From Steinernema hermaphroditum (taxonomy: Eukaryota; Nematoda; Chromadorea; Rhabditida; Steinernematidae): 64,000 nucleotides of DNA. The DNA lies in NCBI GenBank assembly GCA_030435675.1, contig CM059621.1:5518001-5582000 (forward strand), written 5' to 3'. This document shows, one piece after another, positions 32,208 to 44,280 of the stretch. A model generated the notes under the pieces. That model saw only the letters and a program-made list of their open reading frames with translations. It was not told the DNA's origin and made no database searches. A program made the position numbers and the translations under genes. Within the stretch, counting starts at the first letter, position 1; every line of letters starts with the position of its first letter.

Positions 32208-35200
32208 TTACCACTTCTTCCCGTAGTCCACCTTGTTCCGAGGACGAAGGTTGTACCGATGATTCCAGCGCTGTCCGTTATCCAAATTTGCATCACTGCT
32301 TGGCACAGCGTCCACTTCTGCTTCTCCCGAGTTGTTTTCGACTTCTTGTCCTTCCTCCGTCTTCTCCTCACCGATTTCTAATGGAATGATTCGATTTACT
32401 GGGCGCTTCACAGTTTCCCGATTCCCAAGCTTCAGCGTGACTTCTCTGATCTTGCCGTCCGAACCGATCGTCTTGTGTAAGATTCGTCCGAGCTTCCAGT
32501 TGCGCTTCGGCTGATTTTCGTCTTCTAAGAGCACCATCATTCCGATCTTCAGTTCCACGTTCTTCGTTCGCCCTTGCCGGATGCCAGTGCGATGCTTCTC
32601 TCTCAGACTTGTCAGGTATTCGTGGTGAAAAATCTTCCAAAACTTTTCGACGAACATTCGTGACGATTTGAGTGCTTCGATTGCTTCGTGCCGAGAACGG
32701 AAGGCTGGCGAATCATCGGAATCCATGTAAACAGACTCGTTCCCGTTATCTTCTCCATTTGGAAGCCGTAAGACCATGTCGCGTTGATAAAAGTCTATTG
32801 GTCGTAGAATCGGAGCTTCGTCCATGCTTGCGTTTAACATCTTGGATCAGCCGCTCATAAAATCCGCCTTGCCACGGACTGTACGGCGTAATCCGCTTCC
32901 ATTCGATCGTTTTTTCCGCAAAAAACCTCATAAATTCGGAGTCTTCTTCTTCTTCATTGAAAAGCGCTTCGATAACTTCCGCTCCCTGCTTGAAAGTCGG
33001 CGCATTATCGCACGTTATGGAATCTGGAACTCCTCTACGTGAAATAAATCGAGTAATTGCTTTCAAAAAGGTATTTGTCGTCATGTCCGTTACCACTTCC
33101 AAGTGTATCATGCGGGTAACCGTACACGTGATGATGAGACCGTATGCTTTCGCCGTGTCTTGACCGTGTTTGTAGTCCAAAGGACCAAAGTAATCTAGTC
33201 CGCAGTGCTGGAAAGGTCGAGCCCTAACGACTCTCCGCTCCGGAAGATCTGGCGAATTTGGATACGGCAGTGGTCCGTTGTTGTACCGCTCACATTCGAC
33301 GCATCGTCCGATGATCTTCCTGACGACCCGACGTAACGATGGAATCCAGTACGTCTCTCTGACTGCTGCCGTTGTTGACCGATTCGAACGGTGTAGAGGT
33401 CGTTCGCCCAGCGTTGAGTGTTCTTCTCGCACGATGAGTTCCGCCAAAACTGACTTTGAATCCACTAAGATCGGGAACTTCGTCGCCTCTGGGAGTTTTG
33501 CTCGTCGAAGACGCCCTCTGCATCGCCAGATGTTCCGCTCGTCCTTGAAAAGATCTAGATGCTTGAGTTCTTTCAGTCTTCCCTCCATGTCTGTTTCGTG
33601 CTGATGAGATCGCACGATGGTTTCCCTGGCGATTCTTATGTCTGACGCCGTTAAATTCCGTCCGAAACCGTACCGTTCGAGGTCTAAATGCAAGAATTTG
33701 GCTTTCGTCGTGTCCGATTGTCGTCGAAGGCAATTCCGCACGAAACGCATCACGTAGCCGACGATACTTGCGAGTTTACGAAGCGAATTTGTTCGATTCC
33801 AGAAGATTGTTTGCCGAACTTCTGCTGTTTCGCTGCACAGTACTGTTTCTACTTCTTCGGCGTTTGCTTCCTCCGTTAACGGTGCGATTTTGCAGTGTTC
33901 TGGCCATTTCTTGATGTCCTCTGTTATGTATCCGGGTCCATTCCACCAAATATGATCATTAAATTCCTGTTTTTCGACTCCTCGTGTTGCACTGTCCGCC
34001 GGATTGTTTTTTGTGTTCACATATCCGACAAGAATATCGACTTTTTGCATTGACAGAGAATGCGCTAATTCTCGAAATTTCCGCCACCGTCTTTCGACGT
34101 AAATTCCGCCTTCCGTAGGAGGTTTCGTCGCTTGAATCCATCCCCGCGCTATCTCCGAGTCCGTGAGTGCGATCATTCTTCGAACTATGATCTTTGTCCG
34201 CATTTCCTTATGAATGTCTGTGGCGAGTTGCATTCCGAGCAGAACCGCGTTCATTTCCATTTTAGGAATTGTTGCCTTCGATCTAATGCTCTTTAGTTTC
34301 GTCTTGGACATCAGAAGATGCGACTGGTCTCCAATGACGACGTATCCGCATGCTGCCATCGTGTCAACATTGGCGTCCGAGAAGATCACAAGATCTACAA
34401 CCGATTGAACGTCCGCAATTGACCTTGAAAGATGTTTCGAGAAGCCGTCTATCCGCTTTGTGATTCTGTTCCACGTTGCGGCTTCTTCTTCACTGAGCGG
34501 CTCATCCCATTCGTACGTTTGCCAGAGTTTTTGTTGAAATTGTTTTGCTGGCAGGAGCAGTGGTGCTAGTAGTCCTAGAGGGTCGTAGACTGCTGCTGCT
34601 TGACTGGCAACTGTCCTTTTCGTAATTTTCTCCGTCTTTTTGATACTCGCTGTCAATTCCATGATGTCCTTCGTCGATATCCATTTCATTCCGAGTATTT
34701 TCGGTTCCAAATTCTGCGTCTTGTCTTTCTCGTCGAATGAGTCGTTGATCTCTGCGTTGTTCGATAGAAACTCGCGCAGATTCATTCGGATGTTGTTGAA
34801 TTCTTCTTTTGCGCATTTGTAGAACTTTGTGCCGTCGTTATCTGTGTTGCAGGTGAATAGTACGTTGTCGACGTACGTGTTTCCGATGACTTCTTCTGCG
34901 AACCGCTTGTCTCCGTACTTCCGCAGGTGATAATTGATCGTAGCTGCTAGCAAGAAGGGACTGGCGTTGATTCCAAAGGGGATTGTCCGATACCTATATA
35001 CTACAACATTATTATCGTCCACGGGTTTAGATGCGTCTTTTAGCCACACGAATCTCACCGCATCTCTATCAGACTCTTGCAACTTCACTTGTAAGAACGC
35101 CTTTTCGACGTCACTGACTATCGCGATCCGTCCAGTCCGAAACCGTAGATGCATTCCGATGATGAGTGGAAGCATGGTGGGACCTTGATTTATAGCATCG

Positions 35201-36052
35201 TTTAGCGATGGAGCTCCCTTGAAGTGTGCCGACGCGTCGAAGACTATCCGGACTTTAGTAGTATCCTTCTGAGGCGTGATCACCGGTTGGTGTGCTAAAT
35301 AATGTACCACCGAGTTCTCTGAAATCCGTTTTGTTTCTGCAGTAACTTCCTCGATTATTCCCTTCTCAAGTTGATCTGCGAAAGTTTGCTTATATTGTGA
35401 CATCACCCAGTCATCCGATCCGTATTGCCTGATAACCGATTTTAACCGCCTAATGGCTATGGCCCAGTTTGTTGGGATCCGCATCTCTTCCGCTTTCCAA
35501 GGGAACTGCACATAATAACCATCTTCTCGCTTTTCAACCGTTTTCCGAAAATCTTTCCAAATCTTCTCCTCCAGTTTCGCCTTTTCTTCCGACGATGGGC
35601 CTCCAAACTCCGTTAGCTCTTTGTCTTCCTCCCATTCCTTCTCCATCTTTTTCACTGTTTCACGATGTAATTGATCTGTAACTACTTCTTGTTGTTCCTC
35701 ATTGTTTTCAGCGACACTGCAGATGATCATTCCTTCGTCTACCGACTTGATGACGTCGAATTTTCCCGTAATCATAGCTCCGAATGGTGTTGGAACGGCG
35801 TAGAGTCCGGACGGCAATTTGTGGGGTTTTCCGAGGATGAACTCCCAACAGTAGTCCGTTCCTATTAGTAAGTCCGGTTTGCGTATGATTTGCCGAGCTT
35901 TTTTGCTTCCCGATAACTCCAGTTTTAGCTTTTTGATCCGTTCCATATCTGTACCACTGATATCCGGTCTTGATATGCCGGTAGCGACGATTGTCTGCTT
36001 CTCCGTGGCCTCGAGCTGCACCTTCATGCCATTTGATGTCATGAGATCGAGG
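32208..36052 (-). mobile_element. BEL/Pao LTR retrotransposon pol, 5'-truncated and frameshifted
   Basis: A minus-strand frame of 1,098 codons (36,042-32,746) is followed by an overlapping second frame (32,840-32,208) that continues the same protein, so at least one frameshift lies near 32,840. In order: the end of the BEL-type protease region (LLIGTDYCWEFI), reverse transcriptase (KAFLQVKLQESDRDAVRFVW, TYVDNVLF with YVDN at the catalytic site), RNase H (FSDANVDTMAACGYV), and integrase with GRCVECERY, LDYFGPL, TCDNAPTF and GGFYERLI giving the D-D-E residues. The second frame carries the integrase C-terminal domain ending RYNLRPRNKVDYG. Gag and the protease active site (DSG) are absent upstream of 36,052, where the frame meets a stop. 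The copy is defective. Confidence 0.85.
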
Positions 36053-38090
36053 TGTCATCGCGACCAGTCGCTTCTGACCTTTTCTCTTCTGACCACATTC
36101 AGAGAAAGTTCTTCGCCTTTTTCGAGGCTTCTTACCCAATACTCTATCATCGTCTTCAGAGAAGTTGCTGACTTCAATATTCGACTCAACGCTGAATTGC
36201 GATTAAGTGAAAGTTCCCAAATACGCTCACATGAAGCCTTCACCATCAGTATTTTCATGAACAATCAGCATCCTGGAGTGTGAAGACGAGCGGACAGTGG
36301 CGCAAAAATCTGAGGTACTATGCAGTGGCGGATAGCTACTACTATCTTGTCTATCATCAGCGAGAGGGGCGCGATAGAGCACCGGTCACTGGCGGACACG
36401 CAGCAGCGAGTCGGCTAACGGAAATTGTGTTGTAACATACAAAAAACTGAAATTAACATTTATTAAAAATAAACATGCGGTAAGGGCTTACGTAGAATTG
36501 AAGAACTTTCACGAACTGAGAGAACTGAAAAGGGGGGAGATGGATAAGGGATGAGATACCTGTAGAATATTTCAGGTGGTTAGGGTTGGCACATTGAAAA
36601 TGTTTGTTTTTTGTTTGGTTGATATTTTCGAACTATCTATTCCCATGGCAAAGTGTGCGAGTTTTGTTCGTCACTCATGCACGCCATTTTGTGATAGAAT
36701 GGACCTGACCGTCTGTCTGAGCGTAATTCATTAGGTGCGTGGGAAATAACAAATCTGATGAATGAAGCGCAAAAAAATATGTGAAATTCATAAGAGAATG
36801 TCACTTTGAACGTTTTCTGATTGGCTCACTATAGCTACTACGGTTCATGTTGGTTTAGCACATTACAGCATATTGTAAAACATGGCACCCACCAAGGAAA
36901 GGTAAAAATGCTGAACATGATATTAAGACATCAACGTCAGCGCTAACTCACGTGCGTTCTAAGCATCACACGACGCTAAACGTTGGCTGTATTGTAAGGT
37001 AGAAGATCAGGTCCGTGGTACTTTTTGTTTTTGGCACTCAGGTCTTCGTCGATATAATGAACCAGGAAGGACCGAAACCAACGTAGTCTCAAATGCGTCA
37101 ATTCAACATCTCACAGACCACATTGAAACAATGAAAGCTATAGCGCACAGGCCGCACAGGATTGACATTTAGTATAGTCTCAAAAACCAATGCATACTTC
37201 CGGGTTTTAGGAGATGATCCTTTCTGGCCCGTATTTTGTGAACTGAATAATTAGGTTTTCATTTGAAAGATCATCAAAAATGCTCGATTACGGAAAACAA
37301 CAGAGAAATTGATGTACACAATATGACGTTAAGATGTACATCAATAGACGGTTAACTAGACCTACGATACAGACATCGTGGTTTTACGTTCCAGCTCGTC
37401 ACAAGGACGTTTCTGTCTTTTGTAACCGTTTGTTTTCAGTGATTCACAGTAAAGACGTAGACAAGCAAAAACATCCACATGCTCTTCGATCGTCACAGTT
37501 TTAATGACATGTTTAACGAAAGATGTCAGACGAGTGCGTTGCTCAACCTGTAATAACATGAGAACGGCCATTGAAATCTTCCAGAAAAACAACTGTGAAA
37601 GAGCCATAATTAGAATCACCACGTGTGACTGTGCTTTAGAATGCCGCTATAAAAGAGCCTGTATGGTGTGAATGTCGCAAACGGCGCCACAGCGTTATTC
37701 TACTGTGGCCTACTGTGAGCTCTATGATTCTATACCAGTATTTTGACATTTCTACATCCATTTCGTTTATATTTTTAGATACCGAAAAGTACGCTGCGAA
37801 ATCCGCGACATCAACAAAAGCGGCTTGAAGGAAAAAACGGTATATTGTCGCGTACCATCTAAGCCGCCTTCCGGGACCTGTGTCTGTCCTTCAATAACAC
37901 AATGCCATGCACAGGCAAACAATCCAAAATAGTTCGGAAGTACAAGCGTAACACCTTCCAACTGGACTATTTAAGCACTAGCGGTTTCTTCCTTGACAAT
38001 AACAAGATATGTAACACTGAAATCTTACGCTACGTGCACGTGATAATCCGCGGTTAAATATAACAAGATAAATGAGAAATTCTCTCTTTC
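36053..38090. other. Intergenic, no gene firmly supported
   Basis: The first 36 bp (36,053-36,088) are an inverted copy of 31,762-31,797. Beyond this are short frames on both strands. A minus-strand frame at 37,362-37,622 (86 codons, hydrophobic start MVILIMALSQLFFWKISMAV) has no recognised domain and no clear partner exon. Sequence near 37,790-37,900 has a diverged match near 40,840-40,925, indicating that upstream flank was included in the receptor duplication. Confidence 0.4.
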
Positions 38091-38109
38091 AGAGTAACGA
38101 AAAGCGATC

Positions 38110-39448
38110 ATGAATAACACTACGTTCGTCTACGGAAGTGAACTGCAGGGTCGAGGATATCCGACGAAAACCGACCTGATCGTCGGCTACATGACCGTTA
38201 TCGTAAGAAAACATTTGAACCTACCGTAAGAACAAAACTTTGCAGATCGGTTCAATGGCGTTCTTTGGAGCTTTTCTGAATCTTTATCTCATCGGAAAGC
38301 TCAAGGCATTTCACAACGCGTTTGGCTTCTTCTGGGCTGTTAGAAGCGTGGGCGAGATCGGTACCGACATAACGTTCGCCGTGTACAGCGGTCCTGTTAC
38401 CATAATGTAAGTCAGCTCGATGTTCTGCGAAGTTCAGAACTCTATTCTATTAACTCTAAACTTCCTATTGCATAAAAATCCGAACTCTATTTCATATGTG
38501 CACCTTAGGCAAAACACTGACATTTCCCCATACCTGGCGATCATCATCTACCACTTCTCTTACACGTTCGCCTACATCCAGTGCGTCATGAACTTCATCA
38601 TTGCACTGAATCGGTTTGTCGCTGTTTGGCTTCCCCTCCACTACCAGCGCATCTTCAACAAAAAGTTGTGCATCTTCGTGGCAGTGATGGTCGCCTGTCA
38701 GGCTCTCTCGGTTATCACCCTTTATCTTAGTAGGCCTTAGTTAAGTCTTCTGACATAAGCCATTTCCATTTAGTCTTCCCATGCCAGGAGGTCGGATACG
38801 GTCCTCGGTTCTATTCCCAAGTGTTTGTAAAGTGTGAGCCTGGGATAGAGCGGAACTACTCTATACTCGCCTACATCCTCAACAAGATCTGTTTCATAAT
38901 GGCTTGCTGTGGAACTGCGGCGATTAACCTGACCACCTTCCTCAAAATCGGTCACATTCGACTCGTACGTTCGGTTCATCCTGAATTTGCTGAACATTAG
39001 ATCGCTTTCAGTCTTCCAATGTGCGTTTCAACAACAAGGACTTCAAAAGAGATGTCCGCCTCTTCTCACTGGTACGTTTTCTCAACTAATTTAAAGGATG
39101 CTCATGTGGGGTTCAGGGTGTGGTCCAAGACGTGCTCATGATGATCATAGTGTTCTCGATCGTCGTATGCAACAATGAGCAGGACCTCGGAATCATCGGC
39201 ATTCTTCTGAGCTACGACGGACTCATCTTCATCTACATGTTCAACACGTGAGACGTTTCCTCTGGAAGAGTGTCCATAATGGTGATCACTATAGGTTGTC
39301 GATGGTGTTCTTCAATCCCGAATGTCGTCGCTTCTTGTTTGGAGGCAGAAAGGCGACCGTCTCTTCGGCCTATATCGCGAACACTGGAACCGCCGCGCAG
39401 TCGGTCACCGGACAAGTATCCGTCACTGGCACCAGTCATCATACCTAG
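38110..39448 (+). CDS. Srx-like 7TM chemoreceptor 3 (tandem pair, left)
   Basis: Seven exons: 38,110-38,202, 38,246-38,406, 38,509-38,729, 38,774-38,964, 39,012-39,071, 39,117-39,247, 39,295-39,448. Exon 2 is again 161 nt and carries TM1-TM2 (NAFGFFWAVRSVGEIGTD). Exon 3 has the third helix ending ALNRFVAVWLPLHYQRIF, matching the Srx NRF-A-PLHY motif, then TM4. Exon 4 has FPCQ and VKCEPG cysteines and TM5, with AACCGTAAINL-type residues in the helix. Exons 5-6 hold TM6-TM7 and exon 7 has MVFFNPECRRFLFGG and a Ser/Thr tail. The pattern fits a nematode chemosensory GPCR. The gene at 41,185 is a recent duplicate with the same exon sizes; this copy's tail ends TGTSHHT. Confidence 0.8.
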
Positions 39449-39449
39449 A

Positions 39450-41180
39450 CAAATATGTGGGATATTGAACCTTGATCGTAATCATATATGTTTTTGAATT
39501 TTGTGGAAAAATATTTCAATCTCTGGAACCTTTTATTTTGCTTTTGTTTCGCTCTGTTTCAACCTTTTTTCCTACTTCTCTGTCGTAAACCGACAATACA
39601 AATCCACTTCTGGCTGATTATAAACTTTTTACTGTACGCAACCATGTTTTTATAACTGATTGGATTTTCAAGATGTAATTTTGCATTTTGTTCAGGCTGT
39701 CAATAAATAGATTAAAAATGTGTATGTCGCTGATCTCATTCAGGATGGGCACAAAAGAACGTTAAATGGATCCTTGCCTTTTACAGAATTACTGAAATGA
39801 TTTTGGTGTGAACGTCTCTTCGACAAATTGTGTTGATTATGTAGACTTCTAGTGTGTCTGTTGTGCGCGTGTCTTAGCATATCAATTCCTCATAGAACAT
39901 AGCGTTGTCGTACTGCAACCAACGTTCTCCGATGCATTGAAAAGCAAGAAGTGATGATCGGCCGTTAATGCAATGATCGCCCCGGCTCCCAGAATGCCTA
40001 GAACACCAGGGAGCCGCAGTTCCAACGTGCACCAATGATGGGAGACCATATCGTTTGCCGTGCTCCACCATTGCGACACTACCGGATTCACAAGTTCGCC
40101 GATTGTGCCAAAACCAAAAATTCATGTAACCCACCTAAAGCGTCAAGAGGTTATTTTAATGAAGCAAACTTTTTTGAATTTTTTTACCATCTGAAAGTGG
40201 ATTGGTCGTCCGTTCACTATCCCAGAAATGATTTTAATGAGCCGTCGTTATTGTCAGCTGTTGTTGGTGTAATGATCGCTCCCGATCCGAGAAGGCTTGG
40301 AACAACACAGAGCCGTAGTTATGTCGACCTGAGCAACAAGACAATAGTGACAGCCCGACTCCACCGCGCCACCCACTCAAGCCGAAGCACCGTTGCGACT
40401 CCAATGACCACGTTCCCAGCGGATCAAATGATAGTTTCTTCTGCACTACGTCTGTTGCACTCCATTGCCTGCACTTCATTGACTACTGGAACCAGCCTTT
40501 GCGATGCCCGGGCAAATTAATGTACATTTTGGTTTTGGACATTTTTTTGGACATTTTGACCGCACGCCCAAATCCACAATGCTCATCTCGCCTAGTTTTC
40601 AGCTGTATCTTCGCTTATTTTCCAAGGTTCAAACAATCATTTGGCGATTCGTTCTCGAATTTTTTGTACTCTCCTTACGTTTGCCAGTCAGTGCATAAGT
40701 GCAAATTTTCGACCCGGAACATCTCGAAAATGCACTGAACAAAGTGTTTTTCTTCACATTGTTTTGTATTTTTCGGTCGCGACATATTTCATACCGTCTA
40801 GGCCGGTAAGTGCTCCCTAACTTAAGGCTTTGTATACCAAGTGGGCGACACAAACAAAAGCATTTTGAAGAAAAACAAGGAATCGTCGAGGTTCTTCTAA
40901 GGCGTCCTCCGGGAATACCGCATGTCCTCAAAGACAACAATACAGTCTATAAGCGCATAATCCGTTGCTCATTGTAAAAGTATGAAAAGCATCCAAAAGA
41001 GGTGACATTAAACACCCGACGTCCGAGACAGTATTTAAGTAGCGCATCTGGAGCAATAATGCTTGCTGGCCTTCCAGTGAAACGTTTAGTCCACGTTTTG
41101 GCTATGCTTGGCCAATTTACACATCCGGGAATATTGGACTAGTGCCTCAATCATAATATTCTTCATTTCAGAATATTCAC
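39450..41180. repeat. Intergenic spacer containing two inverted copies of repeat family B
   Basis: About 39,945-40,030 and 40,245-40,480 are inverted, diverged copies of the repeat at 120-345 and 48,385-48,610 (shared gaa/ggcttctcggga, 'actacggctc', 'gctcattcag' type words on the minus strand). Open frames there are incidental. Sequence at 40,840-40,925 matches the upstream flank of receptor 3. Confidence 0.4.
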
Positions 41181-41184
41181 GATT

Positions 41185-42505
41185 ATGAACAACAGTACGT
41201 TCGTTTACGGTAGCGAACTCCAGGGCAGAGGATATGCGACGAATACCGACCTCATCGTCGGTTATATGACTATTATCGTAAGATTACATTTGATCCTACC
41301 GTAAGAACAGACATTTTCTAGATCGGTTCACTGGCGTGCATAGGAGCTGTTCTCAACCTCTACCTTATTGGAAAGCTGAACATCTTTCAGAATGCGTTTG
41401 GCTTCTTCTGGGCTTCAAGAAGTGCAGGCGAGATCGGCACCGAAATAACGTTTGTCTTGTACAGTGGACCCATAACCATAATGTAAGGCGGTTTGATGTG
41501 ATTCAGAAGTTCAGTTCAGAACTCTACTCTGTTCAAACCTTACCATTATACGAAAATCCGAACTCTATTTCATATGTGCAACCTAGGCAAAACACCAACA
41601 TTTCCCCATACATGTCGATCGCCATATATCACTTCTCTTACACGTTCGCCTATATCCAGTGCGTCATGAACTTCATCATCGCGCTGAATCGCTTCGTCGC
41701 CGTTTGGCTTCCCCTCCACTACCAGCGCATCTTCAACAAGAAGTTGTGCATCTTCGTGGCAGTGATGGTCGCCTGTCAGGGTCTTTCCGTTATCACCCTT
41801 TATCTTAGTAGGCCTTAGTTAAGTCTTCTGACATAAGCCATTTCCATTTAGTCTTCCCGTGTCAGAACGTCGGATACGGTCCCCGCTTCTATTCCCAGGT
41901 GTTTGTAAAGTGCGAACCGGGAATGGAGCGTAATTACTCCATGCTCGCCTACGTCCTGAACAAGATCTGTTTCATAATGGCATGCTGTGGAACAGCGGCG
42001 ATCAACCTCACCACCTTCTTAAAAATCGCTCACATTCGACTCGTACGTTCGGTTGATCCTAATTTTGTAAGGTATTGGATGTTTTTTAGTCTTCCAATAT
42101 GCGTTTCAACAACAAAGACTTCAAAAGAGATGTCCGCCTCTTCTCACTGGTACCTTTTCTCAATTTCTGCAAAGGATGTTAATGCGGGGTTCAGGGTGTG
42201 GTCCAAGACGTGCTCATGATGATCATAGTGTTCTCGATCGTCGTATGCAACAATGAGCAGGACCTCGGAATCATCGGCATTCTTCTGAGCTACGACGGAC
42301 TCATCTTCATCTACATGTTCAACACGTGAGGCGTTTACTCTGGAAGAGTGTCTATTATGGTGATCACTATAGGTTGTCGATGGTGTTCTTCAATCCCGAA
42401 TGTCGTCGCTTCCTGTTTGGCGGCAGAAAGGCGACCGTCTCTTCGGCCTACATCACGAACACCGGAACCGCCGCGCAGTCGGTCACCGGACCAGCAACTT
42501 CGTGA
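41185..42505 (+). CDS. Srx-like 7TM chemoreceptor 4 (tandem pair, right)
   Basis: Seven exons with the same lengths as receptor 3 for exons 1-6 (93, 161, 221, 191, 60 and 131 nt): 41,185-41,277, 41,322-41,482, 41,587-41,807, 41,852-42,042, 42,090-42,149, 42,195-42,325, 42,373-42,505. The last introns are almost identical to those of receptor 3, as are most codons from TM3 to TM7 (ALNRFVAVWLPLHY retained). Differences cluster in the N-terminal region and TM2 (FWASRSAGEIGTE versus FWAVRSVGEIGTD, LSIAIYHFS versus LAIIIYHFS). The tail is shorter, ending GPATS. It is a recent tandem duplication of about 1.4 kb at a 3.07-kb offset. Confidence 0.8.
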
Positions 42506-42509
42506 CTGA

Positions 42510-42870
42510 AATGCGAAATTTTTGAATGCTTTCTATTCCCATATAATCGCAATTACATTTTTATTTATTTTGATAAAAAATCAGATATTTTGATTTCATC
42601 GAAAAATATTTCAACATGTTGTGAAAATTGTAAGCATTGTTTATTTTCCCAAATTTTAATTAATTCCTCGTATATTATTTATTTGTGGAATAGTAATGAA
42701 TTTTTATGAGCTGTTGACTTTATTCGAATTCGAATAAATTTGCATTCCACTTTCATTTCAATTTGCGCAGAACACCGAATAACATAGAAACAAAGGATGT
42801 CTCTTGCAGTGGGCTTCATCCCTGGCGTAGCGTTGAAGTGGTTGCCATCTACCGTAGGGAATAGACTTTC
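42510..42870. repeat. 3' flank and fragment of repeat family A
   Basis: After an AT-rich 3' flank, about 42,745-42,868 matches one end of repeat A ('gaacaccgaataacatag', 'ggcttcatccctggcg'). The match stops where the MITE at 42,871 is inserted. Confidence 0.45.
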
Positions 42871-43313
42871 GGCTCTATTAGCGAACACAGAATGTCTCGC
42901 CTTAGATTCACCATGTACGTGTACTTCCTTTTCATCTTCGTCGTCGCCGTTTCCCATCGTCGAAATAGTCGAACAGGATGGAAACGTCCTTGTCCGACTG
43001 CCGAGGAGGTACTCAATGCTTAGCCTTTACCGTAACCGGCTTCATAATTCTAGCTTAGCTGGAGGTCAACGTCTACGCCCCCCATCCGCTTCTGAAAGAC
43101 GTTCGAGAAAGAAGCCTCTTGTCTCCGAAGGTCTCCGAAGAAAGCTCTGAAGAGCCCGAAGAAGAACCCGAAAAAGATGATTATTGAGCATTAAATGTTC
43201 TGTTCTCATTTGTTGTTGTTGGTCATTGTGATAAAATACTTTTGGTTTTGACCACTCAAAAATTACTTTTGGCCACTCAAACATACTTTCCGCCACTATT
43301 CGCTAATAGAGCC
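42871..43313. mobile_element. hAT-like MITE, copy 2 (443 bp)
   Basis: Termini GGCTCTATTAGCGAA at 42,871 and its complement ending at 43,313. Flanking 8-bp sequences agactttc (42,863-42,870) and agaatttc (43,314-43,321) agree at 7 of 8 positions, consistent with an old TSD. The interior is unlike copies 1 and 3 except at the ends. It carries an open frame (42,797-43,150) that I regard as chance. Confidence 0.7.
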
Positions 43314-43329
43314 AGAATTTCTGTTCCAG

Positions 43330-44275
43330 TTGTCTAGCGACAACTTACCACAATTCTTTGTATGACAACCGTAGGAAACATGTCGCTAGCGTTATAGCAG
43401 TGCAGAAAGGGAAAAACCGCGTGACGATCGTAGTTGCCGACGGGTTAAGAGAGATCTTCGCTGTATGAACATTAACTACGTGGAACCACTTGTGATGCTA
43501 CGCCATATATCTTAGTCCGACCGGCTCTTTGTGCACCGCTGGAACGCTAATGACGCTTCCGATGCGATCACTAAATGTGATCCTGAAGGTCGAGAAAGCG
43601 GGATGTGCTGTTGAAATCGATACGAAATCGGAAAAATGCGTACATTCGTCCAGCGAACCAGCAAATAACTCTCCAAAACGGAGATGCGCGTGCGTATCAC
43701 TGAGCATTACCACTCTTTCGGTATTATAAACACTAAAGAAAAGAAAACGAGTCACCTCGCAGCGTTGGTGCTATATATAGACAACACCCTCGGAAAGAAG
43801 CTCTCATACGTCAATGCAAAGCGTTTCATTGTGTTTTATACTCAAACAAACACCTATTCACAAATCTTTAAAAAGAACATAAACGTCAATCGTCAGCGGA
43901 TGCAAGCAGCTTCATGTGAAGACGACAATCAGCGAAAATAGTACGGTAAAAAATGAAGATTCGAGAGGGTTCTGTATTCGATTTATCTTCTAAGTGGGCG
44001 CCATTGAAGTGCCACTTTTCGGAGGTGGCTATACACAGAATGCTGTCGCGACGCTATTGACAAAGGTTGAAAAACAGCTGTGAAATACCGAGATTAGAAG
44101 CGCCTCATCCTGTCCCCATTGTTCAAAGCGTATACATAAAAGAAGGATTGCATCTCAAGATATCATCTGCGGAGGCTGCGTCGTCCTCCTACGGTACCTC
44201 TTTGCTAACTGCTCCCATCCAAAACTGATTGTTTATTATATCCTGCAGGAGCTTTGCTTTTCAGTTGAAACTTGA
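43330..44275. other. Intergenic, no gene supported
   Basis: Overlapping frames of 60-85 codons on both strands, none recognised. Probably includes the promoter of receptor 5. Confidence 0.4.
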
Positions 44276-44280
44276 CATCT

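Noticed and set aside
32007..32381. 124-codon plus-strand frame with Phe/Ser runs
   Set aside because: It is the translation of the pyrimidine tract and antisense pol; no real coding signal.
36053..38090. Upstream LTR of the BEL/Pao element
   Set aside because: I compared this flank with 30,850-32,060 for direct repeats and found none beyond the 36-bp inverted match.
40035..40520. 161-codon open frame between receptors 3 and 4
   Set aside because: It overlaps inverted copies of repeat B and shows no domain, start context or partner exon.
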